DNA of 8,194 nucleotides from an uncultured Verrucomicrobiales bacterium (lineage in GTDB: Bacteria > Verrucomicrobiota > Verrucomicrobiia > Verrucomicrobiales > Akkermansiaceae), in contig CALBJX010000046.1 of NCBI GenBank assembly GCA_937893015.1, forward strand, positions 1 to 8,194. Reading direction: 5' to 3'. The notes below the pieces were generated by a model. The model searched no databases. It saw nothing but the letters and a program-made list of their open reading frames with translations, and was not told where the DNA came from. Position numbers and translations under genes: made by a program. Below, piece after piece: positions 1-5,987 of this stretch (the first letter of the stretch is position 1; each line of letters begins with the position of its first letter).

Positions 1-737
1 AGGGTGCCGGCGGGGCGGCGGTGGTAGAGGGTGTCGTTCAGCTCGCCGTAGTCGATGGTGACCATGGTGCCGAGCGTCCAGAGCGGTTGCCACGCGGCGT
101 ACCATTTGTGGTAGCTCTCGTGCACCTCGATAATCTGCCCCTCCTTCGCCCAGCGCTCAAAGGCAAGGCTGCGGGGCAGGGCGGGGCAGGGGCGCATGCC
201 GCGGACGATGCGGCCCTCCGCCACAGTGTAGCCCATCTCCATCCACTGCCCCTCCGTGTAGCGGAATTGGCGGGCGGGGAAAGCATCGGGCAGCTCGTTG
301 CAGAAAATGAAGGCGCGGCCGCCGCAGCGTTTCAGCGCTTCCTCGATGGTGGCATACACGCGCACGAACTGCCCGCCGACCATCTTTTGAAAGTCGCGCA
401 GGGTGCGGGAGCGGTCCACCATCAGGTAGGTGGACCGCAGACGCCCGAAGAAGCCGAGCTCGCGGGCAATGCTCATGGCGAGGTCGCCGTTGCCGCCGCC
501 GATTTCAAGGAAGGGCAGCGTGCGCCCGCAAGCGGCACAGGCTCGCTTCCATTCCGCCACCAGTCGGCGGGCGGGGAGGTCGCTCAGCGTTGCGGAGGTG
601 GAAAAATCCCCGCGGAAGCCGATGTTGCTGATATTGCTGTTGTAATAGCCCCCCTGCTCATCGAAGAGGGCAATCTCCGTGAACTGCTCCGTGGACAGCC
701 AGTTGCCGTTGGCCAAAATATGCGGCGCGATGTTCAT
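1..737 (-). CDS. MidA/NDUFAF7-type SAM-dependent methyltransferase, partial (3' end beyond left edge)
   Basis: I translated this gene by hand; 245 residues are visible and the stop lies outside the window. Seen: an N-terminal segment with LSTEQFTEIALFDEQGGYY (residues 14-32), then GDFSTSATLSDL (43-54), a SAM-binding glycine loop EIGGGNGD (78-85), CNELPDAFP (146-154) and VTIDYG (226-231). This order matches the MidA/DUF185 family. The human member NDUFAF7 methylates an arginine of complex I subunit NDUFS2 and is needed for complex I assembly; the bacterial substrate is not established. The ATG at 737 is the first good start after the nadA stop, only 21 bp away, and no Shine-Dalgarno is visible. 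It is probably co-transcribed with nadA. The N-terminus is shorter than in many relatives. The family call is fairly safe; the target protein is unknown. Confidence 0.8.
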   Translation of the reverse strand, partial: MNIAPHILANGNWLSTEQFTEIALFDEQGGYYNSNISNIGFRGDFSTSATLSDLPARRLVAEWKRACAACGRTLPFLEIGGGNGDLAMSIARELGFFGRLRSTYLMVDRSRTLRDFQKMVGGQFVRVYATIEEALKRCGGRAFIFCNELPDAFPARQFRYTEGQWMEMGYTVAEGRIVRGMRPCPALPRSLAFERWAKEGQIIEVHESYHKWYAAWQPLWTLGTMVTIDYGELNDTLYHRRPAGT

Positions 738-758
738 GGGCCAAGGCAGATAGGGAGC

Positions 759-1691
759 TTACTTAGAAAGCTCAAGCATGCGCTCCAGCGGGCGGGCGGC
801 GCGCAGACGCAGCTCCTCGGGCACGGTGACCTCAGGCGCCATGTCGCGCAGGCAGTTGCGGAGCTTTTCGAGCGTGTTGAGCTTCATGTACTCGCACTCG
901 GCGCAGGCACACTTTTCCGTGCCCACGGGGATGAATTCCTTGCCGGGCACCAGCTTGCGCAGGCGGTGCAGGATGCCGCTCTCCGTCACGATGATGAAGC
1001 TCGGCGCCTTGCTCTCGCGGCAGTAGGGAATCATCTTCTCCGTGGAGCAGATGTGGTCCGCCAGCAGACGGATGACCTCCTGGCACTCGGGGTGGCAGAC
1101 GATTTCCGCTTCGGGGTGCAGGGCCTTTTGCTGCAACACTTGGTCGCGGGTGAATTGCTGGTGCACATGGCACGCGCCGTTCCAGAGCGTCATCTCGCGC
1201 CCCGTCTTGCGGGCGGTCCAAGCGCCGAGGTTTTGGTCCGGCACAAAGAGGATGGGGCGGTCCGTCGGCGCGGTCTCGATGATGCGCTGAGAGTTGCCGC
1301 TGGTGACAATCACATCCGCCAGAGCCTTCACGCCGATGGAGCAGTTCACATAGGCGACGACGTAGTAATTCTTTTCCTTGTTGGCTTCAAGGAAAGCGGC
1401 CAAATCCTCCGCAGGGCAGGAAGCCTCCAGCGAGCAGTTGGCGTTCAAATCCGGCAGCAGCACCTTGCGCGTGGGATTCAGGATGCAGGCGGTCTCCGCC
1501 ATGAAATGCACGCCGCAGAACACAATCACATCGCACTCCGTCTGCTGCGCGGCGCGCGCCAGTGCCAGCGAATCGCCCACAAAGTCCGCAATGTCCTGAA
1601 TCTCGGGGCGTTGGTAGCTGTGGGCAAGGATGACGGCATTGCGCTCCTTCTTGAGGCGCAGAATCTCGGCTGCTAAATCCGTTTCAGGCAT
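759..1691 (-). CDS. nadA: Quinolinate synthase NadA
   Basis: NadA condenses iminoaspartate with dihydroxyacetone phosphate to give quinolinate, a step of de novo NAD synthesis in the cytoplasm, using a [4Fe-4S] cluster. From the ATG at 1691 the protein has 310 residues, normal for the family. Seen: AHSYQRPEIQDIADFVGDS (active-site His24, Tyr26, Ser41), CGVHFMAETA, LPDLNANCSLEASCP (cluster Cys86), YVNCS (Tyr114, Asn116), WNGACHVH (cluster Cys174), CHPEC (His200, Glu202) and KCACAECEYMKLNTLEKL (third cluster Cys most likely 261, inside a CxCxxC group). The cysteine spacings of about 87 residues agree with the family. A TTG six bases upstream is also in frame, but the ATG has AGGA at a proper distance. 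No nadB or nadC lies in the window. The downstream methyltransferase is probably in the same operon. Confidence 0.96.
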   Translation of the reverse strand: MPETDLAAEILRLKKERNAVILAHSYQRPEIQDIADFVGDSLALARAAQQTECDVIVFCGVHFMAETACILNPTRKVLLPDLNANCSLEASCPAEDLAAFLEANKEKNYYVVAYVNCSIGVKALADVIVTSGNSQRIIETAPTDRPILFVPDQNLGAWTARKTGREMTLWNGACHVHQQFTRDQVLQQKALHPEAEIVCHPECQEVIRLLADHICSTEKMIPYCRESKAPSFIIVTESGILHRLRKLVPGKEFIPVGTEKCACAECEYMKLNTLEKLRNCLRDMAPEVTVPEELRLRAARPLERMLELSK

Positions 1692-1697
1692 GCGCAA

Positions 1698-1726
1698 ATC
1701 CTACCACGGAGGAAGGAATGAGTCAA
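1698..1726 (-). promoter_or_regulatory. Predicted sigma70-like promoter of nadA
   Basis: On the minus strand, TTGACT (1726-1721) is separated by exactly 17 bp from TAGGAT (1703-1698). Only six bases lie between the -10 box and the nadA ATG, so transcription would begin at or next to the start codon. The AGGA inside the -10 box also resembles a Shine-Dalgarno, so the same bases could instead serve translation from a more distant promoter. The -35 box lies at the edge of a large inverted repeat shared with fic. Confidence 0.6.
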
Positions 1727-1788
1727 GGCGAAAACGCACCCCCGGGGAGCATGAAAATCCCCGGGGAAATGTTCCGCTTTCGCCTTGA
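1723..1788. repeat. Outer inverted repeat joining the nadA and fic promoters
   Basis: TCAAGGCGAAAACG at 1723-1736 is the reverse complement of CGCTTTCGCCTTGA at 1775-1788 with one mismatch in 14. The outer TTGA of each arm is the start of the -35 box of nadA on one side and fic on the other, in the same register. This gives two promoters with the same upstream sequence pointing apart, as expected for paired operator or activator sites. A simple inverted duplication of a promoter is the alternative. Confidence 0.75.
1740..1766. repeat. Inner palindrome pair CCCCGGGG in the nadA-fic intergenic region
   Basis: The self-palindromic octamer CCCCGGGG occurs at 1740-1747 and again at 1759-1766, 19 bp apart start to start, nested almost concentrically inside the outer inverted repeat. 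It could form an 8-bp hairpin with an 11-base loop, or be a tandem protein-binding site on nearly the same face of the helix. No T-tract follows, so it does not look like an intrinsic terminator. Confidence 0.6.
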
Positions 1789-1803
1789 AAAAAGAGGCGA
1801 AAG
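1777..1803. repeat. Perfect 9-bp inverted repeat over the fic promoter
   Basis: CTTTCGCCT (1777-1785) is exactly complementary to AGGCGAAAG (1795-1803), with a nine-base A-rich centre. It covers the -35 box and much of the spacer of the fic promoter, a position where a bound repressor would block polymerase. Together with the outer repeat, the octamer AGGCGAAA is present three times: at 1726-1733 and 1795-1802 on the plus strand, and at 1778-1785 on the minus strand. Confidence 0.7.
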
Positions 1804-1813
1804 ATGGTATCAT
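1785..1813 (+). promoter_or_regulatory. Predicted sigma70-like promoter of fic
   Basis: TTGAAA (1785-1790), a 17-bp spacer and TATCAT (1808-1813) form a good promoter. Seven bases separate the -10 box from the GTG at 1821, so the message is probably leaderless. This argues against the in-frame ATG at 1785, which lies inside the -35 box. Confidence 0.7.
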
Positions 1814-1820
1814 CACGGCA

Positions 1821-2954
1821 GTGAGCGAAAACGAGATAGACCCGTTTGAACAGTACATCTGCCAAGGCGAACCTTTGCAGCGAGCCAAGGGCTACGCATG
1901 GAAAACCGCTATCGGTCTGCAAGCCGTAGACGGACTTCAAACATCGGATTATCTCCACCAAACGGCCTGCAGCCATATCGAAGGCGATATCACCATCGAT
2001 GAAGCTCAAAACCGCATCCGCAGCTACTACGAATCCCGTGAGCAGCGACTCGCCGCCGCCCCGGGGACGGAAGAAGCCGATAAAGTCGCCGCCAACATCG
2101 CTCAGATCCTCAACGAACAGACCCTCTCCTTCTCTGTATCGGGGCTCTTGTCCGTCCATCGCCGTCTGTTCCGCGGTGTGTTTAACCACGCCGGCAAACT
2201 TCGCCAAGTCAACCTAACCAAGAGCGAACCCATCCTCCGCGGGGATACCGTGCGCTATGTCTCCTACGTGGACCTGGAACCCACCATCTCCTACGACCTG
2301 TCGCAGGAGAAAAAATACAATTATGCCGGGCTGAGCCGCGAGCAAATCGTGACACATCTCGTGCAATTTGTCGCCAACCTCTGGCAAATCCACCCCTTCC
2401 GCGAGGGTAACACCCGCACCACAGCCGTCTTCACCATCCTCTACCTGCGCTCCCTCGGCTTTGATGTGGAAAATGATCTGTTTGCCGCACATTCGTGGTA
2501 CTTCCGCAACGCATTGGTGCGTGCCAACTACCAGAACGTCGCCAAGGGAATCGAACGCGATACCACCTACCTCGAAAAGTTCTTCCGCAACCTCCTCTTG
2601 GGAGAAAACCATGAGCTGAAAAACCGCTACATGATAGTCTCTTCCTCCCTGATGGCCGGAGAAGAGGACGAACTTATTCCTCAAACCATACAAGTACCAT
2701 ATAAGCTCCATACAAGTAATGCCGATGAAGCTTATCCCGAGCAGGAGCTCCTGCGCACGCTCCATGTTCAGGTGATGGGGGTGAAGCAGCTGATGGAAAG
2801 ATTGGGGCTGCGCAATCGCCCCCACTTCCTGACCCGCTACATCACTCCCGCTCTGGAGAAGGGGCTGATAGTCCCCCTGTATCCCGAATCCCCGCGCCAC
2901 CCCCGCCAAAAATACCGCCTCACGGACAAGGGCCGGGCCGCATTGATGTTTTGA
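1821..2954 (+). CDS. Fic-domain protein (AMPylase type) with C-terminal winged helix
   Basis: Fic enzymes usually transfer AMP from ATP to a hydroxyl of a target protein; the target here cannot be read from sequence. From the GTG at 1821 there are 377 residues. Seen: the catalytic motif HPFREGNTRTTAVF at 191-204 (catalytic His191, metal-binding Glu195, Arg199), preceded by the loop region around 128-150. The N-terminal sequence CSHIEG (50-55) resembles the class II autoinhibitory motif (S/T)xxxE(G/N), with the inhibitory Glu54 kept but Cys where Ser/Thr is usual. WYFRNALVRANY (226-237) and the FFRNLLLGENHELKNRY stretch (254-270) are typical of a large family in gut bacteria. Residues about 306-375 look like a winged helix. 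GTG is chosen because the promoter lies just upstream. No antitoxin gene adjoins. GC content looks lower than in its neighbours, so acquisition by transfer is possible. Confidence 0.9.
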   Translation: MSENEIDPFEQYICQGEPLQRAKGYAWKTAIGLQAVDGLQTSDYLHQTACSHIEGDITIDEAQNRIRSYYESREQRLAAAPGTEEADKVAANIAQILNEQTLSFSVSGLLSVHRRLFRGVFNHAGKLRQVNLTKSEPILRGDTVRYVSYVDLEPTISYDLSQEKKYNYAGLSREQIVTHLVQFVANLWQIHPFREGNTRTTAVFTILYLRSLGFDVENDLFAAHSWYFRNALVRANYQNVAKGIERDTTYLEKFFRNLLLGENHELKNRYMIVSSSLMAGEEDELIPQTIQVPYKLHTSNADEAYPEQELLRTLHVQVMGVKQLMERLGLRNRPHFLTRYITPALEKGLIVPLYPESPRHPRQKYRLTDKGRAALMF

Positions 2955-2979
2955 CATCTCACGCCCGAGATGTTATCAT
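2951..2979 (+). promoter_or_regulatory. Predicted sigma70-like promoter of the alkaline phosphatase gene
   Basis: TTGACA (2951-2956), a 17-bp spacer and TATCAT (2974-2979) make a near-consensus promoter. The fic stop codon TGA (2952-2954) lies inside the -35 box. Nine bases, including AGGAG, separate the -10 box from the ATG. If transcription starts 6-8 bases after the -10, most of that AGGAG would not be in the mRNA. Confidence 0.75.
2954..2973. repeat. Perfect 7-bp palindrome inside the phosphatase promoter
   Basis: ACATCTC (2954-2960) and GAGATGT (2967-2973) are exact reverse complements around a six-base centre, extendable by a G-T and a T-A pair. The repeat fills the interval between the -35 and -10 boxes. 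It may be a repressor operator. It may also act as a weak transcript end for fic, but there is no T-tract. Confidence 0.65.
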
Positions 2980-2988
2980 CAGGAGCGT

Positions 2989-4050
2989 ATGCAGAAAACC
3001 CTCTTCCTCTTGATGGCGATGGCGCTGCCCTTGGCAGCGGTAAACACGCAGCCGCAGGACGTCGCGGACATCCCCGGGCATGAATGCGTGGCGGCACCCG
3101 TGACCCCCGAAGGCGCGCAGGTGAAAAACGTCATCTTCATGATTGGCGACGGCATGGGTGCGGAGCAGGTTTGGGCAGGGCGCGTGGTGAACAAAGGCAA
3201 GTTGAACATCGAACAGCTGCCCGTCACCGGCTTCTCTCGCACACCCTCCTTCTCCCACATGGTGACGGATTCCGCCGCGGGCGGCACGGCGCTGGCCTGC
3301 GGGCAGAAAACCATCAACGGACACATCGGGCAGGACCCCGCGGGCAACAAACTCACCTCCCTGTTGCGCATCGCGGAAGCCAAAGGCATGCCCACGGGTT
3401 TGGTGGTGACCAAGGACATCACGGACGCCACGCCCGCCGCCTTCTACGCCCATGTCGATGACCGCCGCAAGGCCGGAGAAATCGCGCACTACCTGCCTGA
3501 GAGCGGTGCGGAATTCGTGCGCGGCGGCGGCAGCTCCCACTTCACCCCCGAACAGCTGGAAGCCATGCGCGCCAAGGGCATGGACATCGTGCTCTCCGCC
3601 GCGGTGCACATGCCCCCCGCCTCGCAGCGCGGCGACGTGTTGCCGCAGGATGTGGCGCGTGCGCTGGACGTGCTCCGGAATCAGAGCGGCGACAAGGGCT
3701 TTTTCCTGATGGTGGAGGGCTCGCAGATTGACACGGCCTGCCACGCCAACGACCTGAAGGAGACAGTCTGCGAGATGCTGGACTTCGACAAGGCCATCGG
3801 CCATGTGCTGCAATGGATGCAGACGCACCCCGACACGCTGCTTGTCATCACCGCTGACCACCAGACGGGCGGTCTCTCCCTGCTGGGCGGCGATATGCAG
3901 AAGGGGACGCTTCGCGGCGTCTACACCACGGGCGGGCATAACGGCATCGCCGTCCCGGTCTATGCCGCAGGCCCCGGCTCCGCCGTCTTCAGCGGCGTGC
4001 ATGAAAACACGGATATCTACACCCTCATCAAAGAGGCGATGGAGAAGTAA
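2989..4050 (+). CDS. Exported alkaline phosphatase (PhoA superfamily)
   Basis: This enzyme hydrolyses phosphomonoesters outside the cytoplasm to release phosphate. Residues 1 to about 17 form a short Sec signal (Gln-Lys, then a hydrophobic LFLLMAMALPLA stretch) without a lipobox cysteine. Seen, with E. coli PhoA equivalents: MIGDGMG with metal ligand Asp54 (D51); TDSAAGGTA with nucleophile Ser95 (S102); DATPAAFYAH with Asp146 and Thr148 (D153, T155) and Arg159 (R166); EGSQIDTACH with Glu243, Asp248 and His252 (E322, D327, H331); TADHQTGG with Asp290 and His291 (D369, H370); TGGHNG with His317 (H412). All ligands are kept. At 353 residues it is more compact than E. coli PhoA (about 470). The ATG at 2989 is supported by AGGAG and the promoter. 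No PHO box is recognised. A terminator follows directly, so it is a single-gene unit. Confidence 0.93.
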   Translation: MQKTLFLLMAMALPLAAVNTQPQDVADIPGHECVAAPVTPEGAQVKNVIFMIGDGMGAEQVWAGRVVNKGKLNIEQLPVTGFSRTPSFSHMVTDSAAGGTALACGQKTINGHIGQDPAGNKLTSLLRIAEAKGMPTGLVVTKDITDATPAAFYAHVDDRRKAGEIAHYLPESGAEFVRGGGSSHFTPEQLEAMRAKGMDIVLSAAVHMPPASQRGDVLPQDVARALDVLRNQSGDKGFFLMVEGSQIDTACHANDLKETVCEMLDFDKAIGHVLQWMQTHPDTLLVITADHQTGGLSLLGGDMQKGTLRGVYTTGGHNGIAVPVYAAGPGSAVFSGVHENTDIYTLIKEAMEK

Positions 4051-4059
4051 GCACTTTTC

Positions 4060-4092
4060 GGGCGTCGCACCCTGCGTGTCGGCGCCCTTTTT
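4060..4092 (+). terminator. Intrinsic terminator after the phosphatase gene
   Basis: Ten bases after the stop codon, GGGCGTCGCAC pairs with GTGTCGGCGCCC (one wobble pair and one bulge) around a short loop, followed by five T residues (4088-4092). This GC-rich hairpin plus T-tract is the usual Rho-independent form and separates the phosphatase from the amylase gene. Confidence 0.8.
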
Positions 4093-4115
4093 GTGCCCGG
4101 AGAGTTCCTTTCCTG

Positions 4116-4144
4116 TTGCGTTCGGCGGGCGGGCCTGCTACAAT
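4116..4144 (+). promoter_or_regulatory. Predicted sigma70-like promoter of the amylase gene
   Basis: TTGCGT (4116-4121), a 17-bp GC-rich spacer and TACAAT (4139-4144) with an extended -10 TG at 4136-4137. Twenty bases separate the -10 box from the ATG, giving a leader of roughly 13 bases with no Shine-Dalgarno. It follows the upstream terminator, so the gene probably has its own transcript. Confidence 0.6.
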
Positions 4145-4164
4145 GCAGCAATCTCCTTCCTGTC

Positions 4165-5922
4165 ATGCGTCCTGTCATTTATCAGCTATTTGTGCGTCAC
4201 TTTTCTAACTTTACCACAGGCGATGTGCCGTGGGGGGGCAAGGAGGAGAACGGCTGCGGTACCTTTGCGGGCGTGAATGATGCAGCCTTGCAAGCCCTCG
4301 CCGAGATGGGCGTGACGCATGTGTGGCTCACGGGGGTGCTGCGCCATGCCACGCAGACGGACTACAGCGCGTTTGGGCTCCCCGCCGACCCTCCATCCGT
4401 GGTGAAGGGGCGGGCAGGAAGCCCCTATGCCGTGACGGATTACTTTGATCTGGACCCCGACCTCGCGGAGAATCCCGCCGAACGGCGTGCGGAGTTTGCA
4501 GCTTTGCTGCGCCGCTGCCGCCGGCATGGGCTCACGCCGCTCATGGATTTCATCCCCAACCACGTCTCCCGTACCTATGCCTCACGCGTGCGACCTGATT
4601 GTGCCTTGGGCGCGTGCGATGATACAAATGTCTTTTTCGCCCGCAACAACGCCTTTTTCTATCTTTCGCCGCACGGCAGCGAGCGCGACATGCAGCTGCC
4701 CGGGGGCTTGTATGAACCCGAGCGCGGCTGCGGACGCGTGACGGGCAACAACGCTGCCACTTGGGCACCCTCTGTACACGATTGGTATGAGACAGTGAAA
4801 CTGAACTACGGCTGCGATTACACGCACGGCCCCCATGCCGCAGGGGAGTTGCCCGGCCTCGCTGCGCGGGATGAGGCTATGCCGCGCACGTGGCTGATGA
4901 TGGATGCAGTGATAGCCTGGTGGCAGGAGATGGGGGTCGGCGGCTTCCGCTGCGATATGGCACACATGGTGCCCCCCGCCTTTTGGAGATGGGCGATTTC
5001 TCGTGCTCGTCTGCGTGATGAAAACACACTCTTTTTGGCCGAGGCCTACAACGACCACATGTCTCTCTGTGCGGGTGATGTGCACCGCGAGCTTCTCGCC
5101 GCAGGCTTCCATGGGATTTACGACAGCACTGCGTATGATACGCTCCGCGGCATCATCGGCGGCACCCGCTGGGCAAATGACCTCGATCGCCACCACCACG
5201 CCGAGTCCAAAAACTTTTACCACGGCGTCCGCTACATCGAGAATCATGATGAATTGAGACTGCCGCGGTGGGAAGGGCAGCCCGTGCCCTATGCGGCATT
5301 ATGTGTGGCACAGTTCGCCACGACTGCCGCACCCGTGTTGGTGTACAACGGGCAGGAGGTCGGCGAAGCGGCGGAGGGCCCCGGGGGCTACGGCGGGGAT
5401 AACGGGCGCACTTCCATTTTTGATTATACATCCCTCCCGCATCTTCAGCATTGGGCGAACGGGGGGCGCTACGACGGCGCGGCTATGACGGAGGAAGAAC
5501 GGGCGTTGCGTACCTTTACCCAAACCTTCCTGCCGCTCCTGCAGCACCCCGCGCTTTCCGCCGGTGTCTTTTACGGCCTCAATTGGGCGAACCGCGCCAC
5601 CCCTGGTTTCGGCCGGGAGAAAGGTGAAACTGTGTCGGGGCATCATCTCTATGCATTCCTGCGCCACGCCCGCAAGGCGCGTGCAACGGTGCTTGTGCTC
5701 TGCAATTTCTCCGCGACGGAGAGCTACACAACCTCGCTCCATATCCCTCTCCATGCGCAGGAATGGGCGGGAAAGAAACCGACCCCGGCGAAGGAATTTA
5801 CCTTCCTCGACCTCCTTGCTCCCGAGCATGCCCCCCTTGCCGCCACGTCCGAGGAATTGGCCACAACGGGGCTTCCGCTCACGATTCCCGCCGGCGGTGC
5901 ACTAGTGCTGGAGTGGAGCTGA
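4165..5922 (+). CDS. GH13 alpha-amylase-family enzyme, cytoplasmic
   Basis: This glycoside hydrolase family 13 enzyme is likely to act on alpha-1,4-glucans such as maltodextrin or stored glycogen. It has 585 residues and no signal peptide, so it should work inside the cell. Seen: the N-terminal barrel start PVIYQLFVRHFSNF (3-16), HATQTDYSAFG (61-71), region I DFIPNHVSR (128-136), region II GFRCDMAH with nucleophile Asp264 (260-267), region III LFLAEAYN with acid/base Glu293 (289-296), and region IV YIENHDELR with Asp362 (357-365). A C-terminal beta domain (about 490-585) ends in IPAGGALVLEW. The ATG at 4165 matches the family N-terminus and lies downstream of the promoter; the in-frame ATG at 4093 is upstream of it. 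Exact specificity (amylase, maltogenic or transferase) is not readable. No other glycogen gene is in the window. Confidence 0.92.
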   Translation: MRPVIYQLFVRHFSNFTTGDVPWGGKEENGCGTFAGVNDAALQALAEMGVTHVWLTGVLRHATQTDYSAFGLPADPPSVVKGRAGSPYAVTDYFDLDPDLAENPAERRAEFAALLRRCRRHGLTPLMDFIPNHVSRTYASRVRPDCALGACDDTNVFFARNNAFFYLSPHGSERDMQLPGGLYEPERGCGRVTGNNAATWAPSVHDWYETVKLNYGCDYTHGPHAAGELPGLAARDEAMPRTWLMMDAVIAWWQEMGVGGFRCDMAHMVPPAFWRWAISRARLRDENTLFLAEAYNDHMSLCAGDVHRELLAAGFHGIYDSTAYDTLRGIIGGTRWANDLDRHHHAESKNFYHGVRYIENHDELRLPRWEGQPVPYAALCVAQFATTAAPVLVYNGQEVGEAAEGPGGYGGDNGRTSIFDYTSLPHLQHWANGGRYDGAAMTEEERALRTFTQTFLPLLQHPALSAGVFYGLNWANRATPGFGREKGETVSGHHLYAFLRHARKARATVLVLCNFSATESYTTSLHIPLHAQEWAGKKPTPAKEFTFLDLLAPEHAPLAATSEELATTGLPLTIPAGGALVLEWS

Positions 5923-5987
5923 GAGCGAGAGGCGATGCGAGAAGGAGAGGTGCGTCCATCCCGCACTAATGCCTCCTTGTCGGCACC

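Noticed and set aside
21..1676. 551-residue open frame on the plus strand
   Set aside because: It lies opposite nadA and the methyltransferase, both with full family motifs; its translation is low-complexity Ala/Gly/His-rich and matches no family. It is a GC-driven shadow.
1785..1787. Upstream start for fic (first in-frame start-type codon at 1785)
   Set aside because: It is a TTG inside the predicted -35 box, upstream of the transcription start. The GTG at 1821 fits the promoter position, and the added 12 residues match nothing in the family.
2214..4002. Long minus-strand frames (2214-2957 and 2959-4002) opposite fic and the phosphatase
   Set aside because: The plus-strand genes have catalytic motifs, promoters and a terminator; the minus-strand translations show no recognisable domain.
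4093..4164. Upstream in-frame start for the amylase gene at 4093
   Set aside because: It adjoins the terminator T-tract and lies before the predicted promoter; the added 24 residues are not part of the GH13 N-terminus.
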